A DNA stretch of 64,000 nucleotides, from assembly GCA_965370045.1 (NCBI GenBank), contig CBDUSI010000003.1, positions 1-64,000 on the forward strand, given 5' to 3'. The position numbers were made by a program, and so were the translations under genes. This DNA is from CAZONU01 sp965370045 (GTDB lineage Bacteria; Planctomycetota; SZUA-567; JAKLDR01). Below the pieces are notes generated by a model that was not told the DNA's origin, made no database searches, and worked only from the letters and a program-made list of their open reading frames with translations. Shown in pieces: positions 8,325 to 17,293 of the stretch. Position 1 is the first letter of the stretch, and every line of letters starts with the position of its first letter.

Positions 8325-9389
8325 CTACCGACCGGTTGACTCGTAGACCCCGCGAGTGCGCCGGGCCAGCTCCCGGGGGTCGTGCCACTTCTCGACGAAG
8401 GCGCGGCCCTGCTTGCCGATGCGCAGCAACTCGTCGCGGTCCGACAGCGCGGCGCGCAGCACCTCGTATAGGTTTGCCGGCTGGGCGCGTATGACCGGCA
8501 GCTCGTCGCGCATCCCGGCCGGAACGAATCGGAGGTCGTCATCCCGGATGTAGCAGACCACCGGCTTGGCCAGGGCCATGGCCTCGACGGCCAGGGCGCC
8601 GTACCAGCCGACCAGCAGCTGGTCGACCACCAGGTCGGCGCTCTCGTAAAGCGCGCGCACCCGGTCGTGAGGCTGGCCGCTGACCTCGACGTACTCCACG
8701 TCGGGACGCTCGGAGATCAGCCGGCGCATCGCCTCGGCCACGTGGTCGGACCCCTTGACAATCCGCTCAGTGGGGGCGTGGAGAACCCGCAGTTTCCCGT
8801 CGGTCCGGCCCGGAACCGGTCGCCATTCGTCGAGGTCCACGGAAGCATAGGGCATGAACTCGGCCCCCGGCAAGACATGCAGCAGGTCGGGGTTCAGCGT
8901 CCACACGTGATCGGCATAATGAAGAAACTTCGCAATGCGGCGGCGCTTGCGTTCGTCGGAGGAGCGCCCGCAGCGGCCACCGTGGCAGTCCGCCCGCGTG
9001 CAGGGGGATATCTCGAAGTGCTCGATGCAGTAGCTCTTCTGGCGCGCGTCGCAGCCCTGGTAGGTCACGAATATCTTCTTGCCGGCGCGCTTGAGGCGCG
9101 GCAGATCCCAGAAATCGAGGAAGCCGAGCCAGGACGGGTAGTAGAAGAAGGACAGCCCGAAGTTGAAGTGGAAGACGTCGTACTCCCGCCAGTGCTTCCA
9201 GAAGAAACGCTGGCGCTTGAGCTCGTTGAGCAGTCCCGAGCGCCCGAAGCCCAGGCAGATATCCGCCGGCTGAGTGTACGGCTCGGAGAAGTAGGCCAGC
9301 GACGTGCTGTCCAGGCCCAGCCGGCGCTCGGCGCGCGCCAGGCCGGTGGGATGTCCGCCCGTGCTGGTCGGGCAGTGCAGGATCTTCAC
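8325..9389 (-). CDS. Glycosyltransferase (GT4-like, GT-B fold) with cysteine cluster
   Basis: 354 residues; GTG start overlaps the preceding stop (GTGA). The N-terminus MKILHCPTSTGGHPTGLARAE fits a GT-B acceptor domain, and the C-terminal half carries the nucleotide-sugar region ADLVVDQLLVGWYGALAVEA followed by MALAKPVVCYI. Between them, at about residues 130-165, lie six cysteines (GCD, SYCIEH, SPCTRADC, GGRCG) not typical of GT4 enzymes, which could bind a metal. It is the last gene of the leftward polysaccharide unit. The DQ-x-x-x-G motif and the Cys-rich insert are shared with the glycosyltransferase at 10273-11484, so the two are paralogues. Sugar donor and acceptor are unknown. Confidence 0.82.
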   Translation of the reverse strand: MKILHCPTSTGGHPTGLARAERRLGLDSTSLAYFSEPYTQPADICLGFGRSGLLNELKRQRFFWKHWREYDVFHFNFGLSFFYYPSWLGFLDFWDLPRLKRAGKKIFVTYQGCDARQKSYCIEHFEISPCTRADCHGGRCGRSSDERKRRRIAKFLHYADHVWTLNPDLLHVLPGAEFMPYASVDLDEWRPVPGRTDGKLRVLHAPTERIVKGSDHVAEAMRRLISERPDVEYVEVSGQPHDRVRALYESADLVVDQLLVGWYGALAVEAMALAKPVVCYIRDDDLRFVPAGMRDELPVIRAQPANLYEVLRAALSDRDELLRIGKQGRAFVEKWHDPRELARRTRGVYESTGR

Positions 9390-10276
9390 GGAGCGGTCTG
9401 CTCCGGCTCCGTGAGCGCTCGCGCGATCCCCTCAGCGAAGGAAACCCGGGGCCGCCAGTCGAGAAGTGTCCGAAGCGCGGTGACGTCCGCGGCCAGGTCG
9501 CCCTCCTCCGGCCCGGAACTCGCGAAGACCGGCTCGCGGCCGAGCGCGCGACCGATCCCCAGCGCCATCCCGCGTATCGAGAGAGCCTCATCGCCGGCAA
9601 CGTTCAGGATATGTGAGCCCTCTGCCGCCAGCAGGCCGATCAGGGCTTCAACGGCGTCGTCAACGTATAGCGGACTGACGCGCATCCCATCTTCACCGGC
9701 CAGGGACACTGGCTGACCATGACGCACCCGCTCGACGAGATTTGGAACCATGCGGTCCCGCTGGCCCGGCCCGTAGACGCAGAAAAGCCTGGCGACCAGC
9801 ACGTCGAAGAACTCGCGGTAGAAATCGGTCAGGCGTTCGGCCATGAACTTCGACAGCGAGTAGAAATCGGCCGGCGCGAGGGGGGCGTCCTCGGCGAGCG
9901 GCGAGTCCGCGCGCCGGTATACCGAGCCCGAGGAGGCCAGCAGGAACTTCGAGGCCCCGGCGTCGCGGGCGCAGTCCAGGACCTCCAGTGTCGCGGCGCA
10001 GTTCACGGCGAATATGTCGCGGGCCGCGTCCGGGAAGTCACGGTAACCGGGCGACTGCGCCAGGTGCATCACGCCGTCGAGCGTGGCGGGAATATCTTCC
10101 GGCCGGCCGGGCCGCGAGAGGTCCCACGAAAGCCAGGTCGCCTCGGGGAATTCCCCGGACAACGAATCGCGCTCGACGGGCAGCGCCGCTGCCCAGACCT
10201 CATGGCCCGCTTCTACGAGAGCGGGCAGGAGCCTTCTGCCGATGAACCCACCCGCTCCGGTGACCAGGACCTTCAT
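9386..10276 (-). CDS. NAD-dependent epimerase/dehydratase (extended SDR)
   Basis: 296 residues from ATG 10276, with GGGAAGG just upstream and a 4-nt overlap with the preceding glycosyltransferase gene. The Rossmann motif TGAGGFIG is at residues 7-14. LASSGSVYRR and the active-site YSLSK (YxxxK) are present, with RLFCVYGPGQ after them and a NVAGDEALSI substrate-domain segment. It is slightly shorter than UDP-glucose 4-epimerases (about 330). It probably epimerises or dehydrates a nucleotide sugar for the surface glycan. The exact product cannot be assigned. Confidence 0.88.
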   Translation of the reverse strand: MKVLVTGAGGFIGRRLLPALVEAGHEVWAAALPVERDSLSGEFPEATWLSWDLSRPGRPEDIPATLDGVMHLAQSPGYRDFPDAARDIFAVNCAATLEVLDCARDAGASKFLLASSGSVYRRADSPLAEDAPLAPADFYSLSKFMAERLTDFYREFFDVLVARLFCVYGPGQRDRMVPNLVERVRHGQPVSLAGEDGMRVSPLYVDDAVEALIGLLAAEGSHILNVAGDEALSIRGMALGIGRALGREPVFASSGPEEGDLAADVTALRTLLDWRPRVSFAEGIARALTEPEQTAP

Positions 10277-11484
10277 GACGCCTTCCCGAACAGTTCCTCG
10301 TAAACCGCGTCCATGCGCCGGCCGAAGGCTTCCAGGGAAAAGACCTCCTCCACGAAGCGGCGCCCCGCCTTGCCCAACTCCGCGCGCTGATCGCTGTCGG
10401 TGATCAATCCGCGCAGCGCATCTTCCAGGCCGCCGGGATCGGCGTTGACGATGGGGCAGTTCCCTTCGGCCGGCAGGTACTGGTCCGGCTTGCGGATGAA
10501 GCAGACCACCGGCTTGCCCAAGGACATGGCCTCCAGCGCGAAGTATCCGTGAAACCCGGCGATGAACTGGTCGGCGATGATATCCGCCTCGCGACAGGCC
10601 TGCAACACGCTCTCGCGGGGGACGCCCTCGACGATCCGAAGCTCGACGGCGAGGCCTTCGGCGCGCAGCGCGGCGACCGCCGCCTCCAGGAAACGCGTGC
10701 CCTTGTAGTGGCGGTGATTGGGGGCGTGGAGGATGCGCACCGGGCCGTCGCGCGGCTCGGCGCCGACGAAGGCCAGTTCTTCGGTGTCCACCGGCCAGAA
10801 GAAGAGGTCGTTGCGGCTGCCGGGAGTGTACTCGGTCATGTCGCCCATGGAGAGAACCAGGTCGGCCCAGCGCGCGAGGTGGCGCTGGTTGCGCTCGGCA
10901 AGGTGCCGGTCGCAGATGCAGGCCTCGCCGACCGCGGGGCAGTCCATGCAGCAGTTGTATTCGCCAAGTTCCAGCGTGCGTTCGCGGGTACGGACGTCGG
11001 CGCCGTAGGTGGAAACTATCACCCGCTTGCCGGCCAGCTTGAGCAGCGGAATCTCCATGCGGTTGAAACCCGCGTGACCCAGGGCGGGCAGCAGCCCCCG
11101 GTCGCAGAAGAAATGAAAGACGTCGTAGCGCAGCAGCGCCCAGAGGAAGACCAGGTGGGAAACCAGGAACCGCGAGATGCGATTCCCGCAGAGGCGGCTC
11201 AGGTCGTAGGTGAAGTCCCGGGTGATGTAGTAGGTGGAGTAGACCAGGGTGTCGGCCTCGCGGCCGCGGAGCCGGTCGGCGCGCGCGGCGTAGATGATGT
11301 TCACGATGGGCAGCGGCGCGTAGAGCACGCGGAGGGGCGCTCGCCGCAATCGGCGCAGGACGGCCAGCAGGCGCACCAGCGGCCAAAGCAAGAGGTAGGG
11401 CAGAGCCAGGATCGCGACGGAGAGCGCGCCCAGGAGCGCCGGCGCGCACCCGCAGCGCCGCGGCGAGTCGCCGGGAGAACTCAC
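10273..11484 (-). CDS. Glycosyltransferase (GT4-like) with N-terminal membrane segment and cysteine cluster
   Basis: 403 residues from GTG 11484, which overlaps the previous stop and has GGAG 8 nt upstream; the longer upstream frame is only the shadow of the neighbour. Residues about 15-40 (ALLGALSVAILALPYLLLWPLV) form a membrane segment, so the enzyme is probably anchored at the inner membrane. After YGADVRT comes a cysteine cluster (EYNCCMDCPAVGEACICD, five Cys), then MGDMTEYTPGS, APNHRHYKGT and ADIIADQFIAGFHGYFALEA followed by MSLGKPVVCFI. The last part is the donor-binding half. Paralogue of 8325-9389. Probable role: adding a sugar to the lipid-linked surface glycan. Confidence 0.82.
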   Translation of the reverse strand: MSSPGDSPRRCGCAPALLGALSVAILALPYLLLWPLVRLLAVLRRLRRAPLRVLYAPLPIVNIIYAARADRLRGREADTLVYSTYYITRDFTYDLSRLCGNRISRFLVSHLVFLWALLRYDVFHFFCDRGLLPALGHAGFNRMEIPLLKLAGKRVIVSTYGADVRTRERTLELGEYNCCMDCPAVGEACICDRHLAERNQRHLARWADLVLSMGDMTEYTPGSRNDLFFWPVDTEELAFVGAEPRDGPVRILHAPNHRHYKGTRFLEAAVAALRAEGLAVELRIVEGVPRESVLQACREADIIADQFIAGFHGYFALEAMSLGKPVVCFIRKPDQYLPAEGNCPIVNADPGGLEDALRGLITDSDQRAELGKAGRRFVEEVFSLEAFGRRMDAVYEELFGKAS

Positions 11485-13049
11485 ACTTTCATCTCCGTGG
11501 GAGCGGTCTTTCCCTTCATGATGTTCTCGTACATTTCGAGGTGCCGCTTGACGACCACCTCCGCCGAGTGGTGGCGCCGGTACCAGTCGCGACCCGTCTC
11601 CTCCAGTTCCCGTCGGAAGTCCGCGTCGGAACTGAACCGCCGCAGCCTCTCGAAGACCTCGTCCGGGGTGCGCGCATTGAGCACCGGCGGAAGCTCCGGG
11701 AAACACCAGCGGTGGGTGTCCTCGTTCAGGTAGATCATGCAGGCCCGGCCGCAGGCCAGGGCCTTGGGCAGCGTGCTGCCGAAGGCGCCCAGGAAGAACT
11801 GGTCGGCGACCAGGTCGCAGGCCTTTACGTAGCGGACCATCTTGAGATGTGGTTGCGGCGGGACCCAGAGAACGCGGTCCGCGATGCCCAGCTCGGCGAG
11901 CAGCGCCTCGGTTTCCGGCACCTTCCGGCCCCAGCGCACCAGGACTGCGCCGGCTTTCGGATTGACTTCCTTGACGAAGCGCGCCAGGCCCCGCAGGAAG
12001 ATGTCGTTGCCCTTCTCCCAATCGGGGTGCCGGCGCTCCTCCCAATGCTGGCGGGCGGGATGGAATACCAGGAAGTCGGCGTCCAGCTTGCCGGCGAGCT
12101 CCTCGCGCAATTGAGACACGCCATCAGTGCCGTCGACACCCGCCGGGTTCACCGGGTGGGGGATGAACCGGTAGTTGTCGAGTTCGAGTTTCCTGGCGGC
12201 CTCGATGTTGTCGCAGTTGGTGATGACCACGCCATCGGCCAGGCGGTAGGCCAGGGCGGTGAGCCGCCCCGTGGCGTCGTCCTGGAAGGGAATGCTGCGC
12301 AGGGTGCCGTGCTCGAAGGCCACGTAGGGCCGCGCGCCGCAGATCATGGGAAAGATCGGATCGGTGGAGCAGGCCTGAACGATATCGTAGCGGGCGAAGA
12401 GCTTCTTCCAGAGGGACAGGCGTGAGGAGCAGGAAACCAGGTCCTCCGCGGACACCGCGTCCGGCCGATCCGGAAATGCCCGGCGGTAGGCGTCGGCCAG
12501 TCGAGCCACCAGTCCTTCGGGCGGAGCCCGCCGGGCGCCCGGCTCCCGGGGTGCGCCGGCCAGCGCCCGCGCCCACTTGCGAGCGCTGCGTGTCGGCAGG
12601 AACACCAGCCACACTATGAGTTCCCACGCCCAGCTGCCCAGAGAAAGTATCCGGGCCCACTTCCGGCACCTGAGCCAGCGGTAGGCTTTGAGGGCCTTCC
12701 ACCAAATCCGCACCCAGCGCTCATCGCCCCGCCGGCGGGCCAGCAGGTAGCGAACGCACAGCTTCAAGGGGCCCTGCGCGAACCACTCGGGCCTGGCGAA
12801 TCCGTTGAGATTCATCGACGACCAGTCCGGCGAAAAATGCTCCCCGACCTCGCCCTCGAAATCGGCGTCCTCCCACTCCGGGCAGCCCATTATGTGATAG
12901 TAGTCGTGGCAGATGACGTCGCAGTCCAAGCCGGCATCATTGAGAAACCTGGCGTTGAGATATGCGTTATTGGCGATGTTGCCTATGAACAGGACGCGAA
13001 GCGGGCGGCCCTGGGGGCCCTTGAGCTTGGCGTTCCGTTGCGCAGGCAT
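11481..13049 (-). CDS. Glycosyltransferase, GT-B type
   Basis: 522 residues from ATG 13049; a TTG at 13082 would add 11 residues and neither has a clear ribosome site. The N-terminus LRVLFIGNIANNAYLNARFL is the first GT-B strand. Residues about 100-200 hold a basic, partly hydrophobic insertion. The C-terminal half has VVITNCDNIEAA, FIPHPVNP, HPARQHWEERR and CDLVADQFFLGAFGSTLPKA. The last resembles the DQ-x-x-x-G motif of the two neighbouring glycosyltransferases, but the catalytic Glu position reads Lys-Ala and the cysteine cluster is absent. It is larger than usual for GT4. It acts in the same leftward unit on an unknown sugar. Confidence 0.78.
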   Translation of the reverse strand: MPAQRNAKLKGPQGRPLRVLFIGNIANNAYLNARFLNDAGLDCDVICHDYYHIMGCPEWEDADFEGEVGEHFSPDWSSMNLNGFARPEWFAQGPLKLCVRYLLARRRGDERWVRIWWKALKAYRWLRCRKWARILSLGSWAWELIVWLVFLPTRSARKWARALAGAPREPGARRAPPEGLVARLADAYRRAFPDRPDAVSAEDLVSCSSRLSLWKKLFARYDIVQACSTDPIFPMICGARPYVAFEHGTLRSIPFQDDATGRLTALAYRLADGVVITNCDNIEAARKLELDNYRFIPHPVNPAGVDGTDGVSQLREELAGKLDADFLVFHPARQHWEERRHPDWEKGNDIFLRGLARFVKEVNPKAGAVLVRWGRKVPETEALLAELGIADRVLWVPPQPHLKMVRYVKACDLVADQFFLGAFGSTLPKALACGRACMIYLNEDTHRWCFPELPPVLNARTPDEVFERLRRFSSDADFRRELEETGRDWYRRHHSAEVVVKRHLEMYENIMKGKTAPTEMKV

Positions 13050-13115
13050 GACTGTAAGCGGGCCGGCTACCCGCTCAGGCAAGTGAAAAGGCGGAGGGGG
13101 TTGCGCTTCAGCATG

Positions 13116-14480
13116 TCATCGTCCACCTGTCAGCTCGGCGGAGGCGTCCCCGTCGCCCTCCGTGAGTTGCCGGACCTTCACGGTGCAGTTCATATTGTAG
13201 TCGCCCATGAACTTAACGGTAGTGCTCACTGTGAAAACGAGGACGCTGTGCGCCAGGTGAAGGACCACGAACCTGCCCAGATGGTCCAGCGTCTTGGCGA
13301 CACCGGCGTTCAAGACGTACTGCCCGTTTTGCAGATTGCATTGCCAGTCAAAGTCCACCTCCACCGCATGCCCCGCGCGTATGGGGATGGTCATGTCATA
13401 GTTCTGAGTACTGGTGCCGTACAGCGTGGACCCCTGGGGCTTCTGAATCCGAAAACCGACGCTGATGTTGTCGTGGTCCACCAGGCTCCGGCAGCGCACA
13501 CGTACCGTGTAGCGCTTGCCGTGCTCCAGGACGGACGCGCCGCTTCCGTCAGCCGCGTAGACCCCCATGCCCTCGACGTAGGTGGGAGAATCCTCGGGCC
13601 TGGGCACCTCTACCCAGGCTCCGTCAGACTGTATCTCGCCCGCCGGCTCGGCGCTCCGGTCAGCCTGAGCCTGTTCGGCTTGCCTCTCCCCTCCGTCGGG
13701 TCCAGGCGGGCCCCAAGACCAGCGCATGGCCTTGGCCCGGTCCCTGCGGAGAACGTCCTCGTAGGTCGCGCCCACGTCCTTGGGGTGCCCGATGGCCACC
13801 AGGGCGCCCTGGTGCAGCAGAATGGCACGGTTGCAGAGCTCGTATATGGACTGAAATGCATGGGTCACGTACAGGACTGTTGCGCCGCCGGCCGCTATCT
13901 CGCGGATGCGGTTGTAGCACTTCTCCGCGAAAAGCGCGTCTCCCACGGACAAGGCTTCGTCAATGATCAGGACGTCGGGCTCGACGCTGGCGGCCACCGA
14001 GAAGGTCAGCCGGGCCTGCATCCCGCTGGAGTAGGTCCTGAAGGGCTGGTTGATCACCTCCCGCAGCTCGCTGAACTCGATGATGGAATCGACCTTGCTC
14101 TCGATCTCCTGGCGGCTCATGCCCAGGCACAGGCCGCCCATGATAACGTTCTCGCGGCCGGTGTATTCGGGATGAAAGCCGGTGCCCAGTTCGAGGATCG
14201 CCGAGACCTTCCCGTTGACCACGGCGTCGCCGGAGGTCTTGTCCAGCGTCCCGGCCAGGATCTTGAGCAGGGTGCTCTTGCCCGCGCCGTTGCGGCCGAT
14301 GATCCCCACGACCTCGCCGCGCCGCACCTCGAAGGACACGTCCTTCAGCGCCCGGCACTCGGTGTGGCGCGGCCTGCGCGTGATCAGCTCCCAGAGCATG
14401 TCTCGCGGCCGGGAATAGACCTTGAACCTCTTGGAGAGGCCCCGGACGCTTATGGCCACGTCGCCGCCCGCGCCGCTCAC
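13116..14480 (-). CDS. wzt: Polysaccharide ABC exporter ATP-binding protein (Wzt-like)
   Basis: 454 residues from GTG 14480, overlapping the permease stop (GTGA). The ABC domain fills residues 1-250: Walker A GRNGAGKST, signature YSSGMQARL, Walker B VLIIDEALSVGD and the H-loop LYVTHAFQS. The extra C-terminal half (about 290-454), rich in beta strands (for example RYTVRVRCRSL, GFRIQKPQGSTLYG), matches the carbohydrate-recognition domain of Wzt proteins that bind the capped end of a finished O-antigen. With the adjacent Wzm it would drive export of a lipid-linked polysaccharide across the inner membrane. A Gly-Pro and Gln-rich linker joins the halves. Confidence 0.93.
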   Translation of the reverse strand: MSGAGGDVAISVRGLSKRFKVYSRPRDMLWELITRRPRHTECRALKDVSFEVRRGEVVGIIGRNGAGKSTLLKILAGTLDKTSGDAVVNGKVSAILELGTGFHPEYTGRENVIMGGLCLGMSRQEIESKVDSIIEFSELREVINQPFRTYSSGMQARLTFSVAASVEPDVLIIDEALSVGDALFAEKCYNRIREIAAGGATVLYVTHAFQSIYELCNRAILLHQGALVAIGHPKDVGATYEDVLRRDRAKAMRWSWGPPGPDGGERQAEQAQADRSAEPAGEIQSDGAWVEVPRPEDSPTYVEGMGVYAADGSGASVLEHGKRYTVRVRCRSLVDHDNISVGFRIQKPQGSTLYGTSTQNYDMTIPIRAGHAVEVDFDWQCNLQNGQYVLNAGVAKTLDHLGRFVVLHLAHSVLVFTVSTTVKFMGDYNMNCTVKVRQLTEGDGDASAELTGGR

Positions 14481-15304
14481 AGCACGTTCCCGAACATTGG
14501 CTTGAGCCTGCGAAAGGCCAGGTACCCCGCGTAGAAAGTCCCCAGGCTCAGCGCCGCGAAGACGCCCCAGGCCCAGGGGTGCTCGAATCTCCCGAAGTAG
14601 CAGGCGTCCTGGTAGCACCAGACCATGTAGCTGAAGGGGTTGGCGTAGATGACCGGCTTGAACAGCGCGGGCACCTGGTCGGGCAAGTAGAACACCGGCA
14701 TCAGGAAAACGCCGACGAAGGAGAAGACCTGGACGACGTCCTTCAAGTCGCGAAAATAAGCTCCGATGGATGACAAGAGAAAGCCAAGGCCGATCATCCC
14801 GATACACTGCAGGATCATCAGTACTGGCAGCAGCAGGTAAGTCCACCAGAGCCTGCCGTCCGGCGCCGCCAACACGTAGACGATCAGGGCAACCGTGCCT
14901 ACGAGTTGCGGCAGCATTGAGGAGAGCGCGCCCTTTATCGGCAGCACTTCCAGCGGGAAGACCACCTGCTTGACCAGGTTGGCGTTAGAGGTGATCGCCG
15001 CCGCGTTCTTGTTCATGGATTCCTGTACGGCCAGCCAGGGCAGAAAGCCGCTGAGGAAGTAGATCGTGAAGAGCGCTTTGCTGCCTTCCATCTCCGCCTT
15101 GTGAACGATCACGAAGAGGAAGAAGTAGACCGCCACGAGGATCAGCGGGTGACATACTGCCCAGGCCGCGCCCAGGATGTGCCGGGTGTAACGGTCCCGG
15201 ACCTCCCGCTTGGTCATCTCCCAGGTGAGTTCGCGATGCCGGCTGGGCAGGCCGGCGAGTTCCCGGACCGCCGCCCAGTGGTCTCTGGGGCTCAGGAAGG
15301 CCAC
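14477..15304 (-). CDS. wzm: Polysaccharide ABC exporter permease (Wzm-like, ABC-2)
   Basis: 275 residues from GTG 15304, overlapping the asnB stop by 13 nt. The N-terminal LTWEMTKREVRDRYTRHILGA is the typical amphipathic entry of O-antigen export permeases. Six hydrophobic segments follow (for example VCHPLILVAVYFFLFVIV, LVGTVALIVYVLAA, VFSFVGVFLMPVFYL). ANPFSYMVWCYQDACYFG is the family motif before the last membrane spans. It pairs with the Wzt-like ATPase immediately downstream. The start is set by family length and by avoiding a long upstream shadow. Confidence 0.92.
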   Translation of the reverse strand: MAFLSPRDHWAAVRELAGLPSRHRELTWEMTKREVRDRYTRHILGAAWAVCHPLILVAVYFFLFVIVHKAEMEGSKALFTIYFLSGFLPWLAVQESMNKNAAAITSNANLVKQVVFPLEVLPIKGALSSMLPQLVGTVALIVYVLAAPDGRLWWTYLLLPVLMILQCIGMIGLGFLLSSIGAYFRDLKDVVQVFSFVGVFLMPVFYLPDQVPALFKPVIYANPFSYMVWCYQDACYFGRFEHPWAWGVFAALSLGTFYAGYLAFRRLKPMFGNVL

Positions 15305-17292
15305 GCTGTCACTTTCTTGTCCACGAAATGCCGCTGGAGCCACTCCAGACTCAGCAGCGACCAGATCAGAAGCCGGTGATTGTGCTGTCCGTTGAAATGC
15401 TCGTCGAGCGTGCGTTTCACGCCCCCCTGGTCGAACCAGGGACGCGCCAGGGTTCGCTCGTCGAAGAGAATCTCCTTGATGTAATCCATTGACGGGCCGC
15501 GGTACCAGTTGGCGTCCGGCGGACTGAAGCCCTGCTTCTTCTGCTGGGTGTACTCCGGCGGCAGGAAGCGCTCCATGGCCCGGCGCAGCACCTGCTTGCC
15601 ATCGGCGGTCTCCATGTGCGCGTCGTTCCGTTTGCGGCGGGTGTTCTCGACGTCCACCTTGTGGCTCGGCGGGATTGAAAGCGCGCAGGCCGCCAGGTCG
15701 TTGTCCAGGAAGGGCACCCGCGCCTCCAGCGAATGGGCGCTGCTCAGGCGGTCCTCGATGACCAGCAGCCCGTGCAGGAAGGTGGTGTAGTCGATGTAGA
15801 AGGCGCGGCGCAGCATGTTGCCAACGCGGTCGAGGCGCCCGTCGGGCTCCGGAGCGCCCCGGAGCATCTCGCCGAAGCGCTCCCGGGCTCCGGCCAGGCG
15901 GGGCCGAAGGTCCCCGGAGAAAATCTCCGGCAGGCGCTCGGGGGAAAGCAGCCGGTGCCAGTAGCGGAAGGCCCGCTTCTCGAAATCGTTCCCGTCCGGC
16001 GCGTCGATGAACAGCCGGTAGCGCCAGGGGTAGCCGCCGAAGAGCTCGTCCCCGCCGCCGCCGGCGAGGCAGACCTTTACGAAGCGGCTGGCCAGCTTGG
16101 CGGTGTACCAGTTCTGGTGGCACATCCCGCAGCGGGGGTCGTCCAGGTGCCAGGTGAGCCGTTCCATCGCGGCGGGCATGTCCCCGGCGTGCAGGACCAC
16201 GTCGTAGTGCTCGGTCTGGAGGATGTAGGAAAGCCGCTCGGCCTGCCGGCGCTCGTCAAAGCCCTGTTCGATGCCGTTGACGTTGGTCATGTCGAAGCCG
16301 CCGGTGAAGGTCAGGAGGCGCGGAATGTGCCGGCCGGCCACGGCCACGATCGACCCTGAGTCCATGCCGCCGGAAAGGTAGGAACCCACCTCGACGTCGG
16401 CCACCAGCTGGCGCTCGACGGCCTGCTCGAACAGATCGGCCACCCGCTCGGCGGAAGCCTCGGGACTCTCTTCCGAGAACTCGCCGGGGAACACCTCCAC
16501 GTAGCGCCGCGGTTCGCTGGCCCCCGCCCCCGCTCTCCCGCCAACGGGAACCTCGAGATACGAGCCCTGGGGAAGCAGACGGATCCCCGAGAACAGCGTT
16601 TCCTCGCCGTAGAGGTTCTGGAAGGTCATGTAGGCGGCTATCGCGTCGGGGGAGAGCTGGGGTTCGACCAGGCCGCTGGCCAGGATGCCCTTTATCTCGC
16701 TGGCGAAGACCAGAAAATCCGCCGTCCGGGCGTAGTAGAGCGGCTTCACACCGAAGCGGTCGCGGGCCAGGGTGAGCATCCCCCGATCGCGGTCGAAGAT
16801 CGCAAAGGCGAACATGCCGTTGAGCAGCGGCAGCCCCTCGGCGCCGTGCTGCGCCCAGAGGTGCAGAATAACTTCCGCGTCGGTCCGTGAGCGAAAGACG
16901 CGCCCGGCGGCGCCCAGTTGCGACCTGAGCTCCTGGAAGTTGTAGACCTCGCCGTTGTAGGAGAGCCACAGACGCTGGCCCGGGCCGCTCATCGGCTGGT
17001 GGCCGGCGGGCGAGAGGTCGATGATCGCCAGCCGCCGGTGGCCGAGGGCCAGGTCGAAGTCGTGGCCGGCCAGTTCCTCGCGGCAGCGGCCCTCTCCGAG
17101 GGGCGGCAGGTCTTCGTTGGAGTGGCGGAACTCCGGGTCAGTGAAAGCGCAGCATCCGCTGTCGTCTCTCCGGAAGAAGGCGTAACCGGCATCGTCGGGC
17201 CCGCGGTGGGCCATGACGTCGCACATGGCCTTGATCCGGTCCGTGGGAACCGGACGGTCGCCGAGCCTGACGATTCCCGCTATGCCGCACAC
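15292..17292 (-). CDS. asnB: Asparagine synthase (glutamine-hydrolysing), AsnB family
   Basis: 666 residues. GTG start gives MCGIAGI with the catalytic Cys2 of the class II glutaminase domain. The glutaminase half also shows HRGPDDAGY, LGHRRLAIID and YNGEVYNFQEL. The synthetase half has the pyrophosphate loop SGGMDSGSIVA and GGGGDELFGGYPWRY. Enzymes of this type make asparagine, but in polysaccharide loci they often transfer amide nitrogen to a sugar carboxylate. The location between the ABC permease and the transglutaminase-like gene favours glycan modification. One nt separates it from the preceding gene. Confidence 0.93.
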   Translation of the reverse strand: MCGIAGIVRLGDRPVPTDRIKAMCDVMAHRGPDDAGYAFFRRDDSGCCAFTDPEFRHSNEDLPPLGEGRCREELAGHDFDLALGHRRLAIIDLSPAGHQPMSGPGQRLWLSYNGEVYNFQELRSQLGAAGRVFRSRTDAEVILHLWAQHGAEGLPLLNGMFAFAIFDRDRGMLTLARDRFGVKPLYYARTADFLVFASEIKGILASGLVEPQLSPDAIAAYMTFQNLYGEETLFSGIRLLPQGSYLEVPVGGRAGAGASEPRRYVEVFPGEFSEESPEASAERVADLFEQAVERQLVADVEVGSYLSGGMDSGSIVAVAGRHIPRLLTFTGGFDMTNVNGIEQGFDERRQAERLSYILQTEHYDVVLHAGDMPAAMERLTWHLDDPRCGMCHQNWYTAKLASRFVKVCLAGGGGDELFGGYPWRYRLFIDAPDGNDFEKRAFRYWHRLLSPERLPEIFSGDLRPRLAGARERFGEMLRGAPEPDGRLDRVGNMLRRAFYIDYTTFLHGLLVIEDRLSSAHSLEARVPFLDNDLAACALSIPPSHKVDVENTRRKRNDAHMETADGKQVLRRAMERFLPPEYTQQKKQGFSPPDANWYRGPSMDYIKEILFDERTLARPWFDQGGVKRTLDEHFNGQHNHRLLIWSLLSLEWLQRHFVDKKVTAWPS

Positions 17293-17293
17293 G

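Noticed and set aside
10273..12045. Longer version of the glycosyltransferase starting at 12045
   Set aside because: The extra 187 residues are a frame-shifted shadow of the upstream glycosyltransferase. The GTG at 11484 has a ribosome site and the usual GTGA overlap.
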